Shown here piece after piece: positions 51,130 to 57,783 of a stretch of 64,000 bases of DNA. Each line of letters opens with the position of its first letter. Within the stretch, counting starts at the first letter, position 1. The notes beneath the pieces were generated by a model. It had not been told where the DNA came from. It did not search any database and saw only the letters and a program-made list of their open reading frames with translations. Source of the stretch: Candidatus Promineifilum breve (GTDB lineage Bacteria > Chloroflexota > Anaerolineae > Promineifilales > Promineifilaceae); NCBI RefSeq assembly GCF_900066015.1, contig NZ_LN890655.1:434001-498000 (forward strand), in the 5' to 3' direction. The position numbers and the translations under genes were made by a program.

Positions 51130-51966
51130 GGCATCCGTCCGGCTGATGGCCGCGCCGTTGCGATAGAGCGCGGGCGTCGCCAGGAGAAACAGGAATTGCC
51201 ACAGAGACGTGAAATGGATCAGGCAATAGACGGCGGCCAGCAGCGTAGCCGAAACCAGCAGCGCCCAATGATAGCGGCGCGCCCGGCGCAAGCCCAGCCG
51301 CACCGGCAGCGAGCGCTTGCCGGCCAGGCGGTCCGAGTCCATGTCGCGGATGTTATTCACATTGAGCACGGCCACGGCCAGCAAGCCGCAGGCCGTAGCC
51401 GGCAGCAGCAGCGACGGGGTGAAACGGCCGGTCTGCACAAAGTAGCTGCCGATGACACCAACCCAGCCGAAGAAGATCAACACGGCCAGGTCACCGAACC
51501 CGGCGTAGCCATAGGGCATTTTGCCGGCGGTATAGGTGATGGCCGCGCCAATGGCCGCCGCGCCCAGGACGATAAAAATGACGGTCGAGGAAAAAGCGCC
51601 GGCTCCGAAGGCCAACCACAGCAAGGCCAGACCGGAAACGACCGACAAGAGCGCGGCCAGGCCGATGGCCCGCCGCATGGCCGCCGGCGAGACGTGGCCG
51701 CTCTGCACGGCGCGCTTCGGCCCCTGACGCTCAGCATGGTCGGCGCCGTGGAGCGAATCGCCGTAATCGTTGGCGAGGTTCGACAGGATTTGGAGCAAGA
51801 TGGCCGTCAGGACGCACAGCAGGGCCACGAGCCAATCGAACGAACCGTCGGCCGCGGCCAGACCGGTGCCCATGATAATGCTGGCAATGGCCAGGGGCAA
51901 CGTGCGTGGGCGCATGGCGCTGACCCAGATATTGAACCGGTTCGTCGTAGCGGTGGCTGAAGACAT
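51031..51966 (-). CDS. menA: 1,4-dihydroxy-2-naphthoate polyprenyltransferase
   Basis: 311-residue membrane enzyme of the UbiA superfamily that attaches the polyprenyl tail and yields demethylmenaquinone. About nine helices. First Asp-rich motif LSNLANDYGDSLHGAD; second NVNNIRDMDSDRLAGKRSLP. N-terminus FNIWVSAMRPRTLPLAIASI is typical of MenA. Its 3' end overlaps the menH gene tail by 99 bp on the opposite strand. No ribosome site precedes the ATG; TATAAC lies six bases upstream, suggesting a leaderless message. The methyltransferase MenG is not encoded here. Confidence 0.93.
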   Translation of the reverse strand: MSSATATTNRFNIWVSAMRPRTLPLAIASIIMGTGLAAADGSFDWLVALLCVLTAILLQILSNLANDYGDSLHGADHAERQGPKRAVQSGHVSPAAMRRAIGLAALLSVVSGLALLWLAFGAGAFSSTVIFIVLGAAAIGAAITYTAGKMPYGYAGFGDLAVLIFFGWVGVIGSYFVQTGRFTPSLLLPATACGLLAVAVLNVNNIRDMDSDRLAGKRSLPVRLGLRRARRYHWALLVSATLLAAVYCLIHFTSLWQFLFLLATPALYRNGAAISRTDALPTLNPWLKQMSLAALLFVILFSAGQILAAVL

Positions 51967-51972
51967 GGGCAG

Positions 51973-51978
51973 GTTATA
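51973..51978 (-). promoter_or_regulatory. Candidate leaderless -10 for menA
   Basis: TATAAC on the minus strand six bases before the menA ATG, with no Shine-Dalgarno sequence. The -35 (TACCTT, 17 bp) is weak. Divergent from the DAHP synthase gene. Confidence 0.4.
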
Positions 51979-52019
51979 CCAGAGAGCGGCGGCTTAAGGT
52001 AGATAACAGAGGACAAGAG

Positions 52020-52850
52020 ATGATGGATTCCGTCATGGAAATAAGAGAGAACCAACCGGCGGCGCTCACCACGGCCGTCGCGCTTGCGCCCGACCTGAGC
52101 GTCGGCGGCGCGACGGTGGTCATCATGGCCGGGCCGTGCGCCGTGGAGAGCTACGAGCAGACGCGACTGGTGGCGCAGGAAGTCGCACGGCTGGGCGGCC
52201 GGGTGCTGCGCGGCGGAGCCTACAAGCCGCGCACGTCGCCCCACTCCTTTCGCGGGCTGGGGCGCGAGGGGCTGGAAATCTTGCGCGCCGTGGCGACCGA
52301 GTTCGATTTGCTCATTGTGACCGAAGCACTGGGCGTGGAGGAACTGCCGCTGGTGACCGAATACAGCGACATCATCCAGATCGGCAGCCGCAATATGCAA
52401 CACTTCCCGCTGCTGTGGGCGGCCGGCGAGCAGACAAAGCCGGTACTGCTGAAGCGCGGCTTTATGTCAACTATTGACGAATGGCTTAAGGCGGCCGAGC
52501 ACATCGCCAGCCGGGGAAACGAGCAGATCATCCTCTGCGAGCGCGGTATCCGCACCTTTGAAACGGCTACGCGAAATACATTGGACGTGAACGCCATCGC
52601 CCTGGTCAAGCAGACGACTCCCTTCCCCGTAATCGCCGATCCCAGTCATGGCACGGGTCGGGCTGATTTGGTAACGGCCGCAGCCCGCGCCGCCGTGGCC
52701 GCCGGGGCCGATGGCCTGCTGGTCGAGTTCCACCCCGACCCGCCGCGCGCCCTGTCCGATGCCGAGCAGACGTTGCCGCTCACCGCCTGGCCGGGGTTCC
52801 GGCAGCAAGTGGCCGCCATTGCCCAGGCGATGGGCCGCGAAATAATCTAA
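52020..52850 (+). CDS. aroF: 3-deoxy-7-phosphoheptulonate (DAHP) synthase, type I-beta
   Basis: 276-residue first enzyme of the shikimate pathway, condensing PEP and erythrose 4-phosphate. Motifs: VIMAGPCAVESYEQT, RGGAYKPRTSPHSFRGLG, IQIGSRNMQHFPLLW, PVLLKRGFMSTIDEWL, IILCERGIRTFETATRNTLD, FPVIADPSHGTGRAD and LVEFHPDPPRALSD. This is the short I-beta form without an N-terminal ACT or C-terminal chorismate mutase domain, so it is probably not feedback-regulated through those domains. GAGGACAAG precedes the ATG. It supplies chorismate for the adjacent menaquinone genes and for trpF's pathway. Confidence 0.94.
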   Translation: MMDSVMEIRENQPAALTTAVALAPDLSVGGATVVIMAGPCAVESYEQTRLVAQEVARLGGRVLRGGAYKPRTSPHSFRGLGREGLEILRAVATEFDLLIVTEALGVEELPLVTEYSDIIQIGSRNMQHFPLLWAAGEQTKPVLLKRGFMSTIDEWLKAAEHIASRGNEQIILCERGIRTFETATRNTLDVNAIALVKQTTPFPVIADPSHGTGRADLVTAAARAAVAAGADGLLVEFHPDPPRALSDAEQTLPLTAWPGFRQQVAAIAQAMGREII

Positions 52851-52861
52851 ATCTGCGGATC

Positions 52862-52915
52862 GCCGGCATCCTGCCGGCCCATCCCATCTGATTGGATCGC
52901 CGGCATCCTGCCGGC
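52862..52915. repeat. Tandem 37-bp repeat carrying identical small hairpins
   Basis: Two copies of GCCGGCATCCTGCCGGC (52862-52878 and 52899-52915), each a perfect 7-bp stem with a TCC loop, 37 bp apart. The flanks are also repeated (GGATC before, CCATCCCA after). They lie just after the DAHP synthase stop codon. No T-tract follows, so they look like REP-type elements or 3'-end stabilisers. Confidence 0.75.
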
Positions 52916-53004
52916 CCCATCCCACATCCAATGGCTTAACTTGTAATTCGCCAAAAAAGCGGCAAAATGGACGGCTAACGAGACCATCCGGTAGGAGGCG
53001 CAAC

Positions 53005-53631
53005 GTGGAACTGACTATTCTATCCTTCGCTGACGGCGGCCCCATCCCGGCCGAGTTCGCCATGGGCATCCCCAACGAGACGGGCCAGGCCACCTTCGGC
53101 CCCAACCGCAGCCCGCACCTGCAATGGCGTGGCGAGCCGGCGGGCACGCGGTCGTTTGCCCTCATCTGCACCGACCGCGACGCGCCCTCGGTGCGCGACG
53201 ACGCCAACCAGCCCGGCCGCACCGTCCCCCACGCCCTGCCGCGGGCCGACTTCTATCATTGGGTACTGATCGACATCCCCGCCGACGTCCACGAACTGCC
53301 GGCCGGCTGCGATTGCGAAGGCGTCACCGCGCGCGGCAAGGCCGTCGGCCCGACCGCCTACGGCACACGCGGCATCAACAGCTATACCAGTTGGTTCGCC
53401 GGCGACGCCGATCTGGAAGGCGACTATGGCGGCTATGATGGGCCGTTCCCGCCCTGGAATGACGAGCGCATCCACCATTATCACTTCGTCCTCTACGCGC
53501 TGGACGAGGCGACGCTGGGGCTGGGCGGCGCGTTCGACGGCGGCGACGCGCTGCTGGCGATGCGCGGCCACGTGCTGGACTCGGCTGAATGGGTCGGCAC
53601 GTATGCCATCTACCCCCATGCACAGCCATAA
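53005..53631 (+). CDS. YbhB/YbcL-type phosphatidylethanolamine-binding protein (PEBP)
   Basis: 208 residues of the Raf-kinase-inhibitor-like family. FGPNRSPHLQWRGEPAGTRS, CTDRDAPSVRDD, FYHWVLIDIPADVHEL, YGGYDGPFPPWNDERIHHYH and FVLYALDEATLGLG are all conserved family positions, including the anion pocket DRDAP and GPxPP-like segment. There is no signal peptide. GGAGG precedes the GTG/ATG start region. Slightly longer than E. coli YbhB because of an insert at about 105-125. Biochemical role in bacteria is unsettled. Its neighbours (aroF, trpF) are not informative. Confidence 0.9.
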   Translation: MELTILSFADGGPIPAEFAMGIPNETGQATFGPNRSPHLQWRGEPAGTRSFALICTDRDAPSVRDDANQPGRTVPHALPRADFYHWVLIDIPADVHELPAGCDCEGVTARGKAVGPTAYGTRGINSYTSWFAGDADLEGDYGGYDGPFPPWNDERIHHYHFVLYALDEATLGLGGAFDGGDALLAMRGHVLDSAEWVGTYAIYPHAQP

Positions 53632-53667
53632 TCCCGGTGATTGAACTCTTCGTCCTGAAGCCTGTGG

Positions 53668-54366
53668 GTGACCGCCGTGGTTAAGGTCAAGATTTGCGGC
53701 ATCACCCGCGTCGCCGACGGGCTGGCCGCTCTGGACGGCGGCGCGGACTACCTGGGCTTTATCCTCTACCCGCCCAGCCCGCGCGCCGTCACGGCCGAAG
53801 ACGTGGCGGCGATCGTGGACAGCCTCCACGACGCGCGGCCCGCCCTGTTCGCCCGGCCGGAGCCGCCCCTACTGGTGGGCGTCTTTGTCAACGAGATAGC
53901 CGAAGACATGGCCGCCGTGCTGGACGGTTGCCGCCTCGACCTGGCCCAACTGAGCGGCAATGAGGCTGCCCACTTGCTGACCGAGCCGACCTCCCCCCTG
54001 GCGGGCCGGGCTTATAAGGCTATCCGTCCGGCGACATTGGCCGACGCGCTCACCTTGTCTAATCGCTACGCCATGCCTGACCTGGCCGACCGCTCGCCCC
54101 ACATGCCCCAACTCCTGCTCGATACGCCGCACGGCCACTTGTACGGCGGCTCCGGCCAGACCGGCGACTGGGCATTGGCCGCCGAGCTGGCGACGGCCAT
54201 GCCGCGCCTCATGCTGGCCGGCGGCCTCAACCCAGACAACGTGGCCCAGGCCGTGCGGCAGGCCCAGCCGTATGCCGTGGACGTGGCCGGCGGCGTGGAA
54301 GCCGCGCCGGGAGTCAAGGATCACGACCGGGTGCGGACGTTTATCAGCCGGGCCAAAACCGCCTGA
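53668..54366 (+). CDS. trpF: Phosphoribosylanthranilate isomerase
   Basis: 232-residue TIM-barrel enzyme of tryptophan synthesis. KVKICGITRVADGLAALDGG has the catalytic Cys, DYLGFILYPPSPRAV the conserved loop, VGVFVNE, LAQLSGNE (usually LH/QLHG), LLDTPHGHLYGGSGQTGDW with the catalytic Asp and phosphate loop, and LAGGLNPDNVAQAV. There are insertions relative to E. coli, making it somewhat longer than the 200-residue norm. Starts at a GTG, 53668 or 53677, with no strong ribosome site. No other trp genes are here. The Nudix-like gene follows after 7 bp. Confidence 0.92.
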   Translation: MTAVVKVKICGITRVADGLAALDGGADYLGFILYPPSPRAVTAEDVAAIVDSLHDARPALFARPEPPLLVGVFVNEIAEDMAAVLDGCRLDLAQLSGNEAAHLLTEPTSPLAGRAYKAIRPATLADALTLSNRYAMPDLADRSPHMPQLLLDTPHGHLYGGSGQTGDWALAAELATAMPRLMLAGGLNPDNVAQAVRQAQPYAVDVAGGVEAAPGVKDHDRVRTFISRAKTA

Positions 54367-54373
54367 ACCGCCT

Positions 54374-54955
54374 ATGAGCCAACCATCGCGCCCCTTCCAA
54401 ACGCTCAGCAGCCGCATCGTCTGGGCCTGCCCCTGGTACCGGGTGCGGCAGGATACCATCCTCACGCCCGACGGCCGGTCGGGCGAATATAACGTCGTCG
54501 AGAAAGCCGACGCGGTGTGGATCGTGCCCGTGACGCCGGAGGGGGAGATCGTCATGGTCTACCAGTATCGCTATACCATCGATACGTGGTGCTGGGAAGT
54601 ACCGGCCGGCAGCCTGGAGGCCGGGCAGACGCTGGAGGAGGCGGCCCGTCTGGAACTGTGGCAGGAAGTGGGCGGCGTGGCGGCGCAATTGGAGTACGTC
54701 GGCCGTTTCTATCTGGCGAACGGCATCTGCAATGAGGTCGGCCACATCTTTCTGGCGACCGGCGTCGTGCTGGGCGAGCCGCGCCACGAGCCGGCCGAGG
54801 TGATGAGTGTCCATCGCCATCCAGCCACCAAGGCGCTGGACATGGCCCGGTCGGGGCAGATCAGTGATGGCCCGTCGGCCCTGGCCCTGTTGCTCTGCGC
54901 CGAGCGGCTGGCCACCCTCCAGCCGGAGCAGGCTGTCAGACCAGGTGGGTTTTGA
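54374..54955 (+). CDS. Nudix-family hydrolase-like protein with degenerate Nudix box
   Basis: 193 residues resembling ADP-ribose pyrophosphatases. The N-terminal beta part shows VWACPWYRVRQDTILTPDG and VWIVPVTPEGEIVMVYQYRY. The Nudix box region reads GSLEAGQTLEEAARLELWQE followed by VGG; the usual REuxEE is LELWQE, so the Arg and one of the three Glu are changed. Metal binding and catalysis may be weakened or altered. The substrate is unknown. It starts 7 bp after trpF and its 3' end overlaps the convergent uvrC by 20 bp. Confidence 0.85.
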   Translation: MSQPSRPFQTLSSRIVWACPWYRVRQDTILTPDGRSGEYNVVEKADAVWIVPVTPEGEIVMVYQYRYTIDTWCWEVPAGSLEAGQTLEEAARLELWQEVGGVAAQLEYVGRFYLANGICNEVGHIFLATGVVLGEPRHEPAEVMSVHRHPATKALDMARSGQISDGPSALALLLCAERLATLQPEQAVRPGGF

Positions 54956-56813
54956 TCTGCATTGCCACGTCTACGGGAATGCCGGGCACGGCCGATATTT
55001 CGTCGACCGACGCCTCGCGCAGCGCCTCCAGCGAGCCGAAACGCCGCAGCAAAATCTGCCGCCGCCGCGGCCCCACGCCGGGGATGCTGTCCAGAATGGA
55101 GGCCACACCCACCTTGGCCCGCCGCTTTTGATGCCCCTCGTTGGCGAAGCGGTGGGCCTCGTCGCGCACGCGCTGCACCAGGAACAACGCCTCGGAACGT
55201 CGGGGCAGGAAGATTGAGGTGGTGCGGCCGGGCACGAAGAGTTCTTCTTCCTGTTTGGCCAGAGACGCCAAAGGAACCTCGCCTTCCAGATCGAACGCGC
55301 GCAGCACTTCCTGGGCCACGGCCAACTGCCCCTTGCCGCCGTCGATGAGCAGCAGATCGGGCAACATAGCCCACACCACCGGCCGCTCAGAGCGGGCCTT
55401 GATCTTGCCCGGATCATGCAATTCGCCGCTCAACGTATCCTGATAGCGCTGGAAACGGCGGGTCAGCACTTCGCGCATGGCCCCGTAATCATCGTTGTTG
55501 ACGGTCTGCACGTTGAAGCGCCGGTAATCGTTTTTGTACGGCGCGCCTTGCACGAAGACGACCATCGAGCCGACGGTCTGCGTGCCCTGGGTGTGACTGA
55601 TGTCGTAACATTCGATGCGGGTGGGCGGGGCGGGCAGCTTCAGGGCGCTTTGCAACTCGGTGATAGCCTGCACGTGCTTGGAGCGATCGGCGGCCCACTG
55701 CTGGCGGATCGTCGCCAGGGTATCGTGGGCGTTCTCCGTCGCCATCTTCACCAGGTCGCGCTTCTTGCCCCGCTGCGGCACCTGAATCGTCACCTTGGTA
55801 TTGCGCTTGCGACGCAGCCACTCCTCGATGATATTGGCTTCCTCGATCTCGTTGGGCAGCAGCACCTCTTTGGGGATGTAGGCCGCGTCGTCGTAGAACT
55901 GGGTCAGGAACTCCTGCAAGATTTCGGGGTCGCTCTCCCCTTCGGTGTTGTCCAGCATGAAATACTCGCGGCCGATGAGTTTGCCGTGGCGTATAAAAAA
56001 GACCTGGACGCAGGCATCCCCCTCGTCGCGGGCGAAGGCGATCACGTCCTGGTCGGTGTCGCTGGAGCCGATCACCTTTTGGCGAGCGGTGATGCGCCGG
56101 ATAGCCTTAAGCTGGTCGCGGTATTCGGCCGCTTTCTCGAATTGCAGGTCGGTCGCCGCCTGCTCCATGCGCGATTCGATGCCCTGGACGATGTGGTCCG
56201 ATTTGCCGTCGAGAAAATCCATCAACTGGCGGATGGTGGCCCGGTATTGATCCTGATTGACCGCGCCGATACACGGCCCACCACACAGCTTGATATCCAT
56301 ATAGAGGCAGGCCCGTTCGTCCTGGCCGGTGATGATGCGGTCGCAGGTCAGATAGGGGAAAACCTTGCGCAACAGGTCGAGCGTCTGTTGCACGGCCCAG
56401 GCCGAGGTGTATGGCCCAAAGTAGCGCGAGCCGTCGCGCACCATGCGCCGCGTGACCGTCACCTTGGGGAAGGGATCGGCCCAATGGACTTTGATATAGG
56501 GGTAGCGCTTGTCATCCTTCAGCCGCACGTTGAACTGTGGCTTGTGTTGCTTGATGAGGTTCATCTCAAGCAACAGCGCCTCCAGTTCCGTCTCCGTGGT
56601 AATGACTTCGATGTCGGCGATCTGGCGGCGCAGGCGCAGCGTCTTGATTGAATCGACGTTGCTATGGAAATAGGAGCGCACCCTGCTACGCAAATTAATG
56701 GCCTTGCCGACGTAGAGCACGTTGCCGTCGGCGTCCTTGTGCAGATAGACGCCCGCCTTGGTCGGCAGGTTGCCCAACAGTTCGCTGATTCGCTCGCTCG
56801 GCTTATAGCTCAT
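54936..56813 (-). CDS. uvrC: UvrABC excinuclease subunit C
   Basis: 625-residue nuclease making both cuts around DNA lesions in nucleotide excision repair. GIY-YIG domain at about 15-95 (AGVYLHKDADGNVLYVGKAI), Cys-rich linker (CDRIITGQDERACLYMDIKL), UVR motif at about 205-240 (AATDLQFEKAAEYRDQLKAI), RNase H-like 5' nuclease domain (IECYDISHTQGTQTVGSMVV, LLLIDGGKGQLAVAQEVL) and C-terminal helix-hairpin-helix pair (SIPGVGPRRRQILLRRFGSL). All are intact. Length is typical. A predicted promoter lies upstream inside the end of the preceding USP gene. Confidence 0.97.
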   Translation of the reverse strand: MSYKPSERISELLGNLPTKAGVYLHKDADGNVLYVGKAINLRSRVRSYFHSNVDSIKTLRLRRQIADIEVITTETELEALLLEMNLIKQHKPQFNVRLKDDKRYPYIKVHWADPFPKVTVTRRMVRDGSRYFGPYTSAWAVQQTLDLLRKVFPYLTCDRIITGQDERACLYMDIKLCGGPCIGAVNQDQYRATIRQLMDFLDGKSDHIVQGIESRMEQAATDLQFEKAAEYRDQLKAIRRITARQKVIGSSDTDQDVIAFARDEGDACVQVFFIRHGKLIGREYFMLDNTEGESDPEILQEFLTQFYDDAAYIPKEVLLPNEIEEANIIEEWLRRKRNTKVTIQVPQRGKKRDLVKMATENAHDTLATIRQQWAADRSKHVQAITELQSALKLPAPPTRIECYDISHTQGTQTVGSMVVFVQGAPYKNDYRRFNVQTVNNDDYGAMREVLTRRFQRYQDTLSGELHDPGKIKARSERPVVWAMLPDLLLIDGGKGQLAVAQEVLRAFDLEGEVPLASLAKQEEELFVPGRTTSIFLPRRSEALFLVQRVRDEAHRFANEGHQKRRAKVGVASILDSIPGVGPRRRQILLRRFGSLEALREASVDEISAVPGIPVDVAMQIKTHLV

Positions 56814-56864
56814 AACGCCAAAAGACCCCAGGCCCGCGCGTGAGGCACAGTCTATCAGACCGAT

Positions 56865-56894
56865 ATTTTAGCACAAGTATTCGGTTTTACTTAA
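56865..56894 (-). promoter_or_regulatory. Possible uvrC promoter
   Basis: Minus strand TTAAGT (56889-56894), 18 bp, TAAAAT (56865-56870), about 45 bp upstream of the uvrC ATG. The -35 overlaps the last codons of the upstream USP gene. No LexA-type box was recognised. Confidence 0.35.
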
Positions 56895-57783
56895 TCACCA
56901 GGATGTGCTGTTCGGCCTCGTCCAGCAGCAGGCTGAAGATGTCCGGCGGGAGATGGTTGTCGCCGCCGCCCAGCAGCAACAGATTGCCCTTTTGGCGGTT
57001 CACCCATTGCAACACCCGTAGCGGCAAATCGCCGGACAGGTGCTGAATTTGGGCCTCGACGCCGGATTCTTCCAGCAATTGGGCGGCGAATTCGCGGCGC
57101 TCGAACGCCTCTTCCTCGTCCGATGCCCACAGGAGGACGCGCAGATCGCCGCCCTGCTCGGCCAACTCGGCCGCCAGCCGCAACGCCCGCAATCCGGTGG
57201 CCGACCCATCATACAGGGCGATGATCGGCCCGGCGGCCACGTCGGACTTGACCAGCAGCACGGCCGAGGCAGCGCGGGCGGCCAGCGCGCGCGCCGTTGA
57301 TCCCATCCCCAGCCGGTTCAACAGCGAATGTCCCAGCCGCCCCACGGCCAGCAGATCGGTCTCCAACGCCGCGGCCAGCAGCTCTTTCTCCACCGGGCCA
57401 CGGATGACGCTGAAGGTGGACGTCAGCTTGTGCTCGCCGCTCAACTCTTCCACCTCGTGGCGCAGAATGGCCGCCCGCGCCCTTAACCGGCGTTGCAGGC
57501 TTTCCATCTCCAGTTGCCGCAGGCCCGTATCGGCGAACTGGATTTCGCGGGCGAAGGGCAGTTCGGCCAACCGTAGCAGGTTGATGTCCTCCACGAAGAT
57601 GCCGTGCAGCTCGGAGCGGAGGGTAGCCGCCAGATTAACGGCCGTCGCCAGGGCTTCGCGGCTGTTGGCCGAGGCATCGAGGGCCACCAGGATGCGGTCG
57701 ATCGACCGGCGCGGCCGATCGACCACAGGGGGCAAAGGCTCGTCGGCCGGCGGGAGTTCAGCGTCAAGCGGCCGATCCATCAT
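56887..57783 (-). CDS. Tandem universal stress protein, second domain lacking the ATP motif
   Basis: 298 residues with two UspA-like halves. The first (about 25-175) has RILVALDASANSREAL and a G-2x-G-9x-GS nucleotide motif in VGRLGHSLLNRLGMGSTA. The second (about 180-298) has IIALYDGSATGLRALRLAAE but ends LLLLGGGDNHLPPDIFSL, without the GS-type loop. The second half may be purely structural or regulatory. I chose the ATG at 57783 (or 57780), preceded by AAGGTG; earlier ATGs lie deeper in the protease gene. The start overlaps the LonB-like gene end by 20 bp, so the genes are coupled. Confidence 0.85.
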   Translation of the reverse strand: MMDRPLDAELPPADEPLPPVVDRPRRSIDRILVALDASANSREALATAVNLAATLRSELHGIFVEDINLLRLAELPFAREIQFADTGLRQLEMESLQRRLRARAAILRHEVEELSGEHKLTSTFSVIRGPVEKELLAAALETDLLAVGRLGHSLLNRLGMGSTARALAARAASAVLLVKSDVAAGPIIALYDGSATGLRALRLAAELAEQGGDLRVLLWASDEEEAFERREFAAQLLEESGVEAQIQHLSGDLPLRVLQWVNRQKGNLLLLGGGDNHLPPDIFSLLLDEAEQHILVIK

